From Pinus tabuliformis (lineage: Eukaryota; Streptophyta; Pinopsida; Pinales; Pinaceae), in the NCBI GenBank assembly GCA_031772625.1, contig CM062808.1, forward strand, positions 471,445,655 to 471,509,654: a DNA stretch of 64,000 bases, in the 5' to 3' direction. The notes under the pieces are model-generated. The model searched no databases, was not told the DNA's origin, and saw only the letters and a program-made list of their open reading frames with translations. Every line of letters starts with the position of its first letter. Within the stretch, counting starts at the first letter, position 1. Below, one piece after another: positions 1 through 11,170 of the stretch. The position numbers and the translations under genes were made by a program.

Positions 1-414
1 GCCATTCTCCAGTTTCACCTTTGCTTTGCTGGGATTCAGAATCACATTCTCTGTATCCTTCATAAGGTTAGAGTGGGTTACCTTCTTTTCCTCTTGCGAA
101 CTGAAGCACACAAAATCGATGCCCTTTTTATATTTTTTTATCTCTGTCTTATCCTCCTGACCGACTTTAACAAACTGTAGTCCCTCAATCAACTCAATTT
201 CCTTAATCTGTAGCTCTTTTTCTAAAAAGCCATTAATACTCTTTGACATCTTTTGTGTCATCTTATCTTCTAAAATAGAAACCAACAACTGCCGCAAATC
301 AGAGCATGTGCTTTGCTCTAATGATTCATGTGTTTTTAGAACCTTGCAGTGCAAGGCCTTTAACCTTTTTCTCCCTGTACCATCCACGACAATGATTGCA
401 GATTTGAGATGTTT
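1..414 (-). pseudogene. Open frame of unknown function, continues beyond window
   Basis: The minus strand is open from 414 to the window edge, about 138 codons. The protein is Lys- and Glu-rich; it starts near KHLKSAIIVVDGTGRKRLK and has a helical middle part around QIKEIELIEGLQF. A TAG lies just upstream (415-417), and the frame can be followed upstream towards the Cys-rich ORF at 453-1022 if one base has been gained or lost near 470-480. It could therefore be the C-terminal part of that same protein. In VIN3/OBERON-type proteins a helical region follows the zinc finger, which fits loosely. I do not recognise a specific family. Confidence 0.35.
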
Positions 415-452
415 CTACAGAGTATCTCTGGATTCTGTGTCAGATGCATTTT

Positions 453-1022
453 CTAATCTTTCCTTTCAAAAAGGAAATAGATCACCTTTATGGAACAAAC
501 AGGGCACAAAAATTCACAATCAATGTTTCGCTCCTTTACAACTCCTCCAATTTTTTCTTTAATGGTACATTCTAAATGGAAAATATGATAACAGGAACAC
601 TTTATATAGTTCCATGTTTCATTTGGCTGAATAGATACATTACAGATATAGCACATGCAACCTGGACAAAAATTCATATTTAAAGAACAAGATTTGCAAT
701 TACAAGGGCCAGTTGCGACTGCCACCCTGCGTTTTACACTGTTGTTATCCTTAATGTCATCGAGGCATTCATTGTCCAAGCAATTACCCCTACCTTGTTC
801 ACAATCTCCAATATCAACACTAAGTTTTAGATCAACCAGATCACCATTGTTAACATGCTGAGGAGTAACTGTTGTGTCTGTAACTGTTTGATCAAGTATA
901 CCCACTGATTCATGATTTGAAAGATCCTTGTATTTTCCATCTGCTTTATTGTACATATTTCCACAAGAATGCCTCCTTTTGTGATAACACAATCTGCAGA
1001 TGGCAATGCCATCAAAAACCAT
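453..1022 (-). pseudogene. Cys/His-rich PHD-like protein, OBERON/VEL-type (tentative)
   Basis: This is a 189-residue minus-strand ORF beginning with ATG at 1022. Residues about 105-180 carry an ordered Cys/His pattern: CNCKSC, FCPGCMCYIC, then IKCSCYHIFHLEC, then FLCPVC. The FC-x2-CMC-x2-C...W...H-x2-H-x2-C spacing is what I associate with the non-canonical PHD finger of plant OBERON/TITANIA and VIN3-like proteins, which bind chromatin. The first 100 residues contain a second CRLCYHKRRHSC cluster and otherwise low-complexity acidic sequence. The frame ends at a TAG and appears shifted relative to the open frame at 1-414. It lies inside or next to element D, so it may be a captured host-gene fragment. 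Alternatives are another treble-clef or RING-like finger belonging to the retroelement. Family assignment is by eye only. Confidence 0.4.
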
Positions 1023-1436
1023 GGTGATTTCTCTCTGAATTGTGTTGTAGATGGGCGGTCTCCGATCAGATCTGAATGTCCACTTTAGGATACAAAATCA
1101 TATTGCAGACGTTCTTGTCCTTCACAAAATGATGACAGAAGTCCAGCATTAGACACGCCTCCAGATCGCTGGCCCTTTTTTTTTTTTTACATCTTATCTT
1201 GCTCTTCCTTGGGCACTAACACGTGGTGGACCTCGCCTCAGCCTTTTTAAAGGAGGCTGTACAACTGGAAAATTCATCTCAACTTCAGTGTCGGTGGAAG
1301 TTTCACTCTCACCCTTGTTATTAGTAATGACAAAATCGTGAATAGATGTTACATTCCCTTCCTCCTTCACAGGTCGTAGCTGTCATAAATCCGCCATTCG
1401 ACTGTTTTGCACCAACTGCAATTACTACAGGAACCT

Positions 1437-2107
1437 TTAAAAACCGCTTCCAGTAAATCGCCATAACAGAGGATCTGTCTCATCTGGAGCGTATAACTCT
1501 GGAGCTCGCGGATAATAAAAACCATCAAAGAAAAAGCCTTCCTGACGGATCAACCTGCAGATTCACCCACCACTTCCGCCAAGCTATTTCCGAACCCTTC
1601 TTGTTTGGGACTAACACCCTGGGACAAAATGTCCATCTAGAAACATCTGAGCGAAACGGCCAATTGCATCTTCTTCCATTGCTGCAAATAATCAAATTGA
1701 GACCTGGTGTTCCCAAATATTGGCTTGGAAAGATCCACTTCTACTTTTCGAAGATACTTCACGAATGAACTGCAGGCCATATCATAATTTCTGGAGATAT
1801 CACCAAGGAATGTGATATACATATAAAGCACTTTCAGTGGTTGCACAGTCTCTAGTACTCGGTATTGTTCTTCGTATGTATGGAGGATCTTTTTGACAAG
1901 ACTAAATGGCTTAGAAAGGTTATAAAGGCAATCTAAGTATCCATCTATCTTATTCTCCTGTAAATATAGGAAATTAGTCTCAATAAATGTCCTTACTTTC
2001 TTCTCGAGGATCTTGGTTTTACCTTTGAGTAACACAGCCAGGGCCTTGGGTGTCCACTTAATGATTTGTTTCTGGTTCTGAGACATCAACTGAAACCGGC
2101 GTTGCAC
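1437..2107 (-). pseudogene. Unknown retroelement-associated protein, decayed
   Basis: An ATG at 2107 opens 156 codons (2107 to 1637) predicted to be largely helical, with a Lys-rich start and no Cys/His cluster. After the stop, coherent sequence continues in shifted frames down to about 1437; one such piece reads EGFFFDGFYYPRAPELYAPD before another stop. This is what a frameshifted longer ORF looks like. I recognise no catalytic motif of protease, RT, RNase H or integrase. It sits between the gag of D and the Cys-rich ORF on the same strand, so it may be part of one large non-structural protein of D. The stretch 1023-1436 holds only shifted remnants with no confident reading. Confidence 0.3.
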
Positions 2108-2692
2108 ATTTCACACCTCTCCCAACCACACCAAGATGCGTTACATTACCACTGGAAGGGACGGCTGGTAGACTAGGCTGATCAAAACCATTGTTTGTCG
2201 CAGCTTCTACTTCATGAGAGGAATTCACACTTATACAAGCATTTTAATCCTGAGAAACGCTCTTATCATTATAAAGAGCCTGAAGAACCTCAGACAACGG
2301 TGGAGTTGACATCATCGCCTTGAGATCTTCAATCTTATTTGAAAGATCTGACATTAGACCTTTAAGCACATCAATCTCAACATTCACGGTAGTTGTAGCC
2401 AGTGTACCAGTGTGCTTTCCTTCTTATGATTGGCACCTTATTCAAAAGCCACCTTTCTATCAACATCAGCTGTCATTGACAGTGGAGCTGATTGAGGAGG
2501 ACTTTTATCCTGTTAGCAAGCTTTAAACTCTCACTAGAAGGCAAGCAAACCTATAACCATAACTCAGATGAATTACAAACTTCACCATCAATTTGCCGAA
2601 ACAGGCTTTTCTATGCATATATCATATTCCCACAGAACTCATAGGAGACAAAAGTGATATGGATGAGCAATGGTTTCGGACAAATTCCCAAT

Positions 2693-2790
2693 TTCGTAGC
2701 GCAGCCAGTGCAAATTATGAATTATGCGCTACGAAACCACCTAAACATCTTGCGCTGCGAAACTGCTAACAGGGTTCATGCGCTGCGAAA
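2693..2790. repeat. Spaced CGCTACGAAA-type repeats
   Basis: Four near-copies of a CpG-rich word occur in 98 bp: TTCGTAGCGCAG (inverted) at 2693, then TGCGCTACGAAA, TGCGCTGCGAAA and ATGCGCTGCGAAAAC. They are separated by 20-30 bp of ordinary A/T-rich sequence. They lie between the gag region of D and its downstream frames. The core GCGCTACG recurs in element X, where it is much denser. Confidence 0.6.
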
Positions 2791-3108
2791 ACACCTTGTC
2801 CTGAAGCTAGGCTAAAATTTTTTGGCAACAAAATTTTCAGTGATAACAGTGGCTCCACTTGGGATAGTGTGCCCTTGTGGTACACTAAGAACCTGCAGTT
2901 CCAGTGCCCTATCCATTTTGACAAACTGAAATTTGCTCGACAATCATCCCCTTCAAGCTTCTGGGGCCTTCACCTCGGGCTGAAGCTTGATGATGACTGC
3001 AGGAGAAAGAAAACTACATCTACTGAAAAAAGAAATGCTCAGTCAACCTTGAGCTTATTTGCATTTACCTACCTACCTACCCTAACAGCTGCAATCTCCA
3101 TTTGTAGC

Positions 3109-4173
3109 TCAAGGAACATGAAACTTCCAATGAAGCCAGTCATCGATCTGATCTAACACTTGAATCCTTTGGCTGTGCTTGAAACAAAAATAAACCAGAT
3201 ACTGAAGTAACCGAGGCAGCATGAGGTGTAACTGTTCTTCAACATGAAAATATAACTGGAAGCCGCCTGAACAATAAATCTTTTCCATGTATTCAGCTAT
3301 AGGGTCAAAAAACACATGGTTAGTTTGCTGATTCTCAAAACTTTCTGTATCTTTAGACAACTTATCTTCAGCCACACCAAATTTATTTGATATGCTATCC
3401 AACTGCCTTTCTGAATGATGCTCACAAACAATGTAATTTTCCTCACTATTATGATTATTATTTGAAGAAAGCTGCTGCAAGGAATTACAAAATTGAACAA
3501 GCTTTTCCTCTGCCTGAGGGTCATAGAAAATTTCCTCCAATATTTCTTCTTGCTGGGTGCAATCAATTTCGTCTTCATCATGATCTGAAGCCTGACAAAT
3601 CTACTGCATCTCTACCTCAATATCAGAGGATTGAACATGGTTTTCACAAGTAAACTCCTGCTGCTCCTCATGCTGTGTTTCATGGGATGTTATATCTTCT
3701 CCTTGGTGCTGGAATGCATTGTTATGAAGAGCCTCTAAAATTTCCTCATCCGTGAATTCATCATCATCATAACCATCCTCTAAATACTTAATAAGACTTA
3801 AAGAATGTCTACAGCAATCTTTAAGCATCAATAAGGAAGGATAACCTTCTTTATACATTTCACAGAATTCATCATGGAAATCAGCAAGAGAAGATAATGA
3901 ACCATTCTCCAAACTTTTATGCCAAGACCATGCTTTTCCTTCTAAAGTGGCCATAAACATCCTCATGAGACAATCCTTAGGAAAGTGAACCTTAAGACTG
4001 CGTACATGCATATGAAACCTAACCAAATGAAGAGCAGCATTGTCCTTCTTTTCATCTTTGAATATTGGAAGATCATCTAACCAATCAACCTTTGGCATAG
4101 GATTTGGAAAACCAGGGATATGAGACCGATTCATAGGAGCATACCTGGCATTCATTCTTGCAGTGGAACTCAT
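3109..4173 (-). pseudogene. gag: Gag-like protein of element D, one in-frame TAG
   Basis: The frame starts at ATG 4173 and reaches 3109 with a single internal stop, TAG at 3601-3603, about 354 codons in total. Residues about 25-120 look like the plant retrotransposon gag (capsid) domain: PGFPNPMPKVDWLDDLPIF, then a CLMRMFMATLEGKAWSWHKS segment and LADFHDEFCEMY. The remainder is acidic and Gln/Glu-rich with no zinc knuckle. It lies about 190 bases downstream of the primer site, as expected for gag. The codon before the stop is CAG, so the TAG is plausibly a mutated CAG. Gag would assemble the particle; this copy is interrupted. Confidence 0.65.
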
Positions 4174-4339
4174 CTTGAAACTTCATCAAGCTACTGATCT
4201 TGTAGCAGTGGAGTCACCTTCCAATTTGTTATTTGCTGTGTGGAGTCGCCAAGGTAGTTTTGCAGCCTCAAAAAGATGTCTGAGCTCCTGCTACCTTCAG
4301 AAGTTCAACCATTGATTTCGGGAATGAATAATCTTCAGA

Positions 4340-4357
4340 CTCCCGGCAGACGCACCA
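4340..4357 (-). other. Primer binding site, tRNA-Asp-like (element D)
   Basis: On the minus strand the LTR end ...TGATAACA is followed by TTT and TGGTGCGTCTGCCGGGAG. This resembles the tRNA-Asp-complementary site of plant Athila/Tat elements (TGGCGCCGTTGCCGGGGA) with several changes. Element B has the same layout. Confidence 0.6.
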
Positions 4358-4360
4358 AAA

Positions 4361-5062
4361 TGTTATCACAAAATCGTGTACTAAGGGCTGTTACTTAGCA
4401 AGATCTCATGCAACTATTTCAAACCAGGCTTTAGACTAAGGCTTAGCCTCCATAGTCAGAGAGGGCTCTCTCACAGATTTTTGATATGGATTGATAACAA
4501 GAAAAGATGACTAACTCTTCAAACAGTACATGAAAATAAGCTGGTTGGAACAACAAAATAACACTTCTTCCATTGGGCTCATGGAGTCAAACACCTTTGC
4601 AGTAAACTATTAACTACTCAATCATGGAAGCCAAGGCATATAATGTTTAAACACTCAGAACATTTCTCAAAAAGAACCTCAACTCATAAACATACACAGG
4701 AAGTCTAAGCACTAGGTGAATTCAGAGTGATTGCATGTCTATTGAGCTGTAAAACAGAAAGGATAAAGACAAAACCACATATATTCTGAGCCTTTGAACA
4801 CAAGATGAATCTTGGGAAGAAAAAGTAATCTTTCTATTACTGTCAAAAGTCTTTTACATTAGCCAATATAAAAACTCTGTTTTTTTCATAAATCTCCAAC
4901 CCCACTTACATCAGAGTTTCTCCTATATATAGGAAAACAAAACTAAAACTACCTTGAGTCTCCTCCTCCAGCATGAGGGGGGCTCGATGGTCTATCATTA
5001 ACTAACCTTATCTATTTTTAAACAAACTTATTAAATACATAAGGTATTGTGCTGTAAATACA
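4361..5062 (-). repeat. 5' LTR of element D
   Basis: A 702-bp LTR, TGTTATCACA...GTAAATACA read on the plus strand. The boundaries come from the primer site on one side and from comparison with empty family-R copies on the other (TAGTA GTTTCAC resumes at 5063). No partner LTR is in the window, so the left edge rests on the primer site alone. Confidence 0.65.
4921..4934 (-). promoter_or_regulatory. Palindromic TATA box in D LTR
   Basis: TCCTATATATAGGA is a perfect 14-bp palindrome about 130 bases inside the upstream end of the LTR in the minus orientation, the expected region for an LTR promoter. Function is inferred. Confidence 0.45.
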
Positions 5063-5131
5063 TAGTAGTTTCACTTTTTTCTCTCCTTCTTAGATTTTCT
5101 TCCCTTAGGGATCATACTCTCCTTACTCGAT

Positions 5132-5456
5132 GATCCAAATTGGATCCTTAAACTCTCTTAAAGCTACCCTAAATATTTAAAAACTCATATCAAAGTTCAA
5201 AGTCTTGTGGATGTCGAAGCCTATCAGAAATAGCCTTTGAACAATGATAGTTTGTAGCCAACACGGAACAACGAGGACCTCGGTTGAAGCGTGCTGACCG
5301 AGGCCCATGGAGACCGCGTAGTGGCACAAACTGGCAAATGGGAAATCCAGATCAGAAAATGGTTAATCATTAAGACTTGGGAAAATTTAAAGTTTTGAAA
5401 GTGGGAGAGGTTCTTGTAAGTTAGACAAGAATCCTGAGAGCCCCATTTTCAGATCA
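5132..5456 (+). repeat. 5' LTR of element A, internally deleted
   Basis: 325 bp, versus 1703 bp for the partner. It matches the first about 230 and the last about 95 bases of the 3' LTR. The join lies after GATCAGAAAA and before TGGTTAATC. The missing part would hold most of the LTR middle, probably including promoter sequence. Ends and TSD are intact. Confidence 0.85.
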
Positions 5457-5894
5457 GGTGGTATCAGAGCTTAAGATTGATTAACCCCACCTTTAAAGAA
5501 GTTTGTATCAAAATGATTGATTGACATGGTGAAGATTGCTTGTCCAAAAGGTGTTTGGACAGTCAAAGATTGATTGGCTCATCGATTGTATGCTTATTTG
5601 TAGACTGACTATTGTTTGAGTTTGCAGAGGCGAAGGGAAAGCTATTGATAGCTCAGTCCAGGAAGGACAAGAAGGAAGATGGGCTGAAGGCATTCTTCTT
5701 ATCCCCAAAAGACCTCAAAGCAACCCTTGAAGCACAAGAGGTTTGTTGCAAAAGGTTGCTTTAGTAAGCTCTTTATTAATCTTGTTTTAATTTCTTTTGT
5801 TCATTGGCATAATGACAACTTCTACAAGTGAGTTATCAAATTCTTCTTGCTCTTGAAGTTCCTTTAATGGAGACATGAAGCAAGACTTGTCCAT
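5457..5894 (+). other. Element A leader with primer site and gag-like start
   Basis: TGGTATCAGAGC at 5459-5470 is the canonical plant initiator-Met tRNA primer site. A short open start at 5812 reads MTTSTSELSNSSCS, then a TGA, then more Ser/Asp-rich sequence up to the point where element B is inserted. It may be the N-terminus of the protein continuing at 18476. No other gene is seen. Confidence 0.6.
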
Positions 5895-7149
5895 TGTTTG
5901 TCACTTTAATTGCTTATTGATTTAAACAACCAAGTGCTACATAAATTGTCAACCTAGGGAAGTCTGGTTATTTCAAAGGCAACTACGTACTATATGTACT
6001 CAATCTTAAAAGCAATAAAAGTTGTAGTAAAAATTAATCACACCTTGCTTCAACAAACTGAGACTCCACTCTGTGTTACAGCAAAAACACTCTATTGCAG
6101 ACAACTACCAAAGAATGCTTAACTTCATTCAAGGAGTAATCTAATGAAAAGAATCAATCTGCAAAGGAAAGCATGGGCTATGCTGTAACAGAGAACAGGA
6201 CCCTATTCCCAGAGCAGGAATCTTCAGCACCTGTTTCTGATTATCGAGCTTGCCAACTCACTCTGTAAACTCAATCACTAATGAGACACTCATGAATTGA
6301 CTGTAGATAAACTTAAACAATGCAACGATCAGTTGAAAAGAAAACAAAGTTCAACAGAAGTATATAACAATATTCAGTGAACAATACTGTTAACAAGGTA
6401 TGGAGAAAAGACACATTTAACACACTGCAGAAATATAATGGGTGAATCTTGTGATGAAGGTGGGCCCTGTCCTTCTCATAAGATTCCCCAGGAAACAAGA
6501 ACTAGAAAGAAATGTTCAGAATGAGATTTTATTCATCCATCAATTTTTAAGTTACAAAAAGGATTCCAGTTCTGTTCCTTTAACTAAGCCTTCCCCGTAG
6601 TTTGTTCCTCCCCCTTCAATGTAGATGTCTCCTCTTTTTAAAGAGGAGACATCTATTACAACATATTACATTGTAAATTCTATTTTAACCCAATATACAA
6701 AAATAGGGAAATCAGTTTCCCATCAACAAAATGTTGTTACAGTAATGCTGTCTTTGGATCATGATCGTTACATCCAGTGTAGTAGCTTCGATGATCTTCC
6801 TCTGTTGTTGTCAAACCAAAATGAAAATCACAACTGTGTCAGCCACGAGATTTGCGTGTTTTTCTTATTGTTTCAGCAACTGCAAAAATAGTCTTGCAAA
6901 CTCCAGGCAGTTTCAGCAACGTGGACTGCACATCATTCTTTAACTGTTCAACAACTAACAATTCAATGATTAACAATGAAGATAGCGTAATTATATGTAA
7001 AATAATTAAACGTATAGTGATGAGAAGAAAATTGTGTACCTTTAGGATAATTGGGTTAAAACAATAACAAGGACTTTAAATATAAGCTGAAAAGGATGAC
7101 ATCATAGGAAAAATGTATGGTCAAAAAGGGACAATATGAAGTCCTAACA
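5895..7149 (-). repeat. 3' LTR of element B
   Basis: 1255 bp, TGTTTGTCAC...AGTCCTAACA on the plus strand. It is bounded by the A interior on the left and by the polypurine tract (TCCCCCCCAACT on the plus strand) on the right. A strong hairpin at 6623-6654 lies inside it. Confidence 0.8.
6623..6654. promoter_or_regulatory. 15-bp perfect hairpin in B LTR
   Basis: Arms AGATGTCTCCTCTTT and AAAGAGGAGACATCT are perfectly complementary with a 2-base TT loop. On the minus strand the centre reads CTTTAAAAAG, so it could overlap a TATA-like element or a transcript-end signal. The role is inferred only. Confidence 0.5.
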
Positions 7150-7161
7150 TCCCCCCCAACT
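7150..7161 (-). other. Polypurine tract of element B
   Basis: The minus strand reads AGTTGGGGGGGA directly followed by TGTTAGG, the first bases of the 3' LTR. This is the expected plus-strand priming site. The same AGTTGGGGGG string occurs again in B at 10673-10686. Confidence 0.75.
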
Positions 7162-7190
7162 GAAAGGGTTGCATGTCCTCATGCAACTTT

Positions 7191-10100
7191 TTACTCTGAT
7201 TCTGAGTCGGAGTACTAGGATGTACAATGCAAATTACTTATAGTGTAAGTATAGAAGGTGCTATCAACCAAATCTCTAAAACCTTGGACATTTTGTAATC
7301 TCTGCCATGCTGCAAGCTCCTCCTTCTTGGACAACCTGAAGTAAGCCTTATATTGCTGTACTGGTAGCCATAGAAGAGGGAAGTGAAAATGATAACCCAA
7401 CCATTTTTCGGCACACTGCTGAATGCATTTAACATAGTTAGGTAGCCGTGAAATTGATGTTTGAAGATTAATAGGGTTAAAGGGATGATATTCCTTTCTC
7501 TCCATAGGGCAATGTTCCCAAAATAGGTCGTTTGCCTATAAGGCAAGAGATCCCTTAGTTTTGACATAATGTTGGCAATCTTTTAGGACTGCTGCTTGTA
7601 ATTCTCTGATATGCTCAGTCATTCCTGGTTCCTGTAAAATCTGACGATGCTCAGCAACAAAAACAACAACATTCTGTGGCTCGGATCGAACCCACAAAAG
7701 GCGATTATCTTCATTTTGTGTTGCTGAAAGGAAACCATTTTTCCATGTGAGCCGATTGGCCAAGAAAGAGACAAAGGCTCTAATCTGAATGTCACCAACC
7801 AGAGGGATCAGATTAAGCTTTCTATCCTCAAGCATGGCTTCATTATGGAGGTAGAGTTCACATAGTAAATTCTGTTCACTGAATGATGCCTCTGTGAAGG
7901 TTTCAATAAACTGTTGAGGTGTAGACACCTCATGAGGTCGTCCATCTCTGATTGCTTTTACTTGGAAGAATGCTAGGCGTTCTGCTAGAAACACAGAATA
8001 ATTAAAGGATGGTTTTCTGGTGGCCAGTAGTCTTTGAACCAGATCAAAGATGAGAGACAATCTAGTTTTTAACTTTTTATTTTCCTTGTGCTGTGCACGA
8101 GACTGTTCCAGGACTTCCCAATTTGCATATATATGATTTTTCCATGATAATTTGTGTTCCTGCAATATCTTTTCTTGTGACATAACATAGTCCTTCTTCC
8201 ATATATCCATCTGTGCTTGAGTGCTTGAGGTCTGAGTAAAGACAGTACTTGAAGGCCAAGGTTCAGTCTGAGTAAAGCCAGTCTTTGTAGGCCGTGGTAC
8301 AAGACTTTCAGCTTTAACAACCAGAGTAGGCCAAGTTACTTGTGGTTTCACTTCTTTTTCACAAATCTTTGAAGGCCCCGCTGGTTCTTGTGTAATAGCA
8401 GGGCGTTTCTTTTTAATTATAATAGGAGTAGATGCAGGGGTGGCTCCTGGCAAGGGGACTTCGACTATCTTATAACCAGCTTGATGGTAAATATTATCAC
8501 ATTGGTTGCACATGTATTCATTATATCGATCTTTTTCTGCAATGTTCTCGGATGCAGCTGCTGCATGGGCTAAAGTATACAGATTAAGTATTCTTTCATA
8601 GGCTTCCCTTGCCACTATTAATTCCTGCTTATAAACCTCGATCTCTGACTTCAGAAACTCGTTTTCTTGTAGAAGGGAAGCCAAGGTGACGGGGCCTTCT
8701 ATAGTAGTGGCAGTCTCTGTAACTGATTCTAGTGGGTGGAAGGGCTGTTGTTCCCTAGCAGTTTCATTATCTACAGTCTCAGCAGTTGGTTTTTGTGTGA
8801 CATCTGCTGAATCTTCAGCTAATTCTGTAACAACTATATCATCCTGAACATCCAAATTCTGCATATCAGCAGATGGTTCCCGTGTGGCAACTGCTGACTG
8901 AGTAGCTGGTTCTTGTGTAACAGCTACAGTCTGTGCAATATCCTGGCTTTCTAATTTATGATCATCGGCATGTGGTTCTTGAGTAGCACCTGCTGAATCA
9001 GTAGCAGCTACATCCAGGTCGTCTATTTCTTGTTCATTAGCAGGTGGTTCTTGTGTAGCACCTGCTGAGTCAGTAGCTGGTTCTTGTGGGGCAACTACAT
9101 GTTGGTCATCTATTTTCTGTTCCTCAACAGGTGGTTCTTGTGTAGCACCTGCTGAGTTGCTAGCTGGTTCTTATGGGGCAGCAACATGCTGTACATCATC
9201 TTGGGTATCTACTTTTGATATATTAGCAGCTAGTTCTTGTGTGGCAGCTGCGTCTTCTGAAAGGAATGATGTCACAAAATCCTAAGCATTTTGCATTTCG
9301 GTACCCGAAGGTGAGGAAGGTAAAGATTCAGGGCCTTGGGACTGCAATGGGGTATGGGGTTTTAGGATAATAGGTGGGGAATTTGGGGTGGTGGTCTCAG
9401 TTGCTGCTTCAGAAGACGTCCTCATTCATCTTTGAGGTAAAAAGGCAGGAAGAACAATGGTTTTTCTTTTATGAGCAGCTTTCTTTAAGGAAGGAGGGTC
9501 ATCAGTAGTAGTAGCTTCTTTAGCTGAGGCCCTTGTTCGTCTTTTTGGTAGGGGTGCAGCCTTTTCTTGCCTTTTTCTTTTTAGCTTCGCAATGGGGATG
9601 TTATCATCTGAATCATCACTGGGGATATGGACAGTGGGAGTGGATGATTCAGCTAAATTATGGGGTGGGGTCGATGAAGTGGAGGGGTCAATTGGATTGA
9701 CTGCTGCGGGTGGCGGAATTTTTGGGGATTCAAAGATGCTCCTTGGTTGTTGTGTAGAAATATTTTCAATTTGCTGAGGGATTCTAGGGGTTTGTTGAGA
9801 ATTTTCAGCATCTAATTGGGGAGTTTCGGTTGCTGGTTGAGGAATTTTAGTAGTTTCTTGGGGTGGGTTGTTAAGGGGAGGAGGATTCTATTGGGCGAAG
9901 CCCCTCTGAATTAGAAGCTAAACAAGGCGATGGTGAGTGAGGGAAAGGAGTGGGTACTTTGCACTCATGGAATAATGTGACATATTCTTTAGACACCGAA
10001 GCAGATAGTATGGCATATTTAATAGACGACGATGTCTTAAATGATTCAACAACGCAAAGTCATGCTGGTACACTACCTAGTAATGTCCTTCGCAGGTGAG

Positions 10101-10496
10101 GTAGTGCTTGACAAACTGTGCAACCATTGGCCATGGAGGTGGTAATGAATGAAGTGCAACACCCCTGCCTTTAGGCTCGACCCGCTCTCCAGGTAGAAGA
10201 AAGTCCTGCTGTGCGTTCAAAATGATGTGTTTATGACTGAACCATTGAATGCCATCAGTCGACAATCCTGAAACTTGCGCTATATCCTCCTCTGTCACTG
10301 GAATTCGGACTCCCCGAACAGTAGAGTAACCTTCCTTTAGATTACGTGCGAACTCAAGGACTTGCTGAGAATCAAATCCCTGGAGCCTTCGAAAATAATC
10401 TACCCAGCCTGCCTGCTGAAAAATCTGATACACTTCTGGGTGCAATTCCAATAGATCTGTTAAGCCAGGTTCATTTCGAATAGCGTTACCTCCCAT
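7191..10496 (-). pseudogene. Large extra ORF of element B, mobile-domain-like N-terminus, 8 stops
   Basis: One frame runs from ATG 10496 to TAA at 7191-7193, about 1,101 codons, with no frameshift I can find but internal stops at about 10077, 9918, 9888, 9426 (TGA), 9282, 9171 (TAA), 7533 and 7212; the others are TAG. Residues about 1-200 resemble the domain of plant gypsy extra ORFs called putative plant transposon protein or plant mobile domain, with VRGVRIPVTEEDIAQVSGL and YLTCEGHY. The middle is Pro/Thr-rich, with a basic KRKRQEKAAPLPKRR stretch and repeated (A)GATQEP(P) units. The C-terminal 550 residues have heptad-rich segments and an acidic SDSESE tail. It is homologous to the ORF of element X. 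Function is unknown. The ORF lies downstream of integrase, where env-like ORFs sit in Athila. Confidence 0.7.
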
Positions 10497-10672
10497 AGTT
10501 ACTAGCTTCAGTAAATTTCATAGTACTGAGCTGAGTTACCACAGCCAAAACAGAGTAAATATTGCAAATAAGGTTGAGACATAATAAGACAGAGATGGGG
10601 TGATGAGACATGATCGTGGTAAAAAAAACGACGGTGATTGGTGTATCGTGAAATGATTACAAAATTTTGGTA

Positions 10673-10686
10673 TCCCCCCCCCAACT
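10673..10686 (-). other. Second polypurine tract in B, upstream of extra ORF
   Basis: The plus strand TCCCCCCCCCAACT repeats the 3' polypurine tract. It lies about 175 bases before the extra ORF start (minus sense). It could act as a central priming site or be a relic of recombination. Element G shows a similar duplication. Confidence 0.5.
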
Positions 10687-10998
10687 ATGGCTAAGATGAT
10701 AAGTTTGAGTGTACGGTGATTGCGGTGATCATGTCACAATCTTCTCATTAACTATAGTTTAATATTTACACATAACAAACGCATACCTCATGTTTTACCT
10801 TCGATTGATGTGCTGAAAATATAATGTTGTCGCTAATAGATCACCCATAGTTATGAAAAAGGGTTTTGAGGGTATTTATATGAAAGGCTTTTTATAAACA
10901 TAGGAGGTGGTAGTGAAGGAACAAAATTATAAGGATCAATAAATGATTCTCACAATGATATGTATTCATCCTTTTGAGAGGAATTGATGCTTCAATTA

Positions 10999-11170
10999 CG
11001 GGAAAAATGGGAAGAATTGGTGTTTTTAGGGAAAAATGGAAAGGGTTGGTGTTTTAGCAATGGAGAAATTGGTGTTTCAGCAACGGGAAAAATGGGGAAA
11101 AGTTGGTGTTTCAGCAACGGGAAAAATGGGGAAAAGTTGGTGTTTCAGCAACGGGAAAAAGAGATGTTGC
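10999..11170. repeat. 34-bp G-rich tandem repeat in B
   Basis: Units of CAACGGGAAAAATGGGG followed by AAAAGTTGGTGTTTCAG repeat about twice perfectly, with degenerate copies on the left. The array lies between the integrase end and the extra ORF, in otherwise non-coding sequence (10687-11405). Confidence 0.75.

Larger units (their letters stand above)
1..5062 (-). mobile_element. Element D: Ty3/gypsy-like LTR retrotransposon, 5' portion
   Basis: Read on the minus strand the order is LTR (5062 to 4361), three spacer bases, a tRNA-Asp-like primer site, a gag ORF, then further open frames running off the left edge. The LTR has TGT...ACA ends. The base context right of it (TAGTA then GTTTCAC) matches the uninterrupted family-R copies near 30.0 and 50.67 kb, so D sits inside an R-family copia remnant. 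The 3' LTR is outside the window, so it is inference that everything from 1 to 4360 belongs to D. The frames at 1-2107 are not recognisable protease, RT or integrase, so D may be non-autonomous or may have acquired other sequence. Confidence 0.7.
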
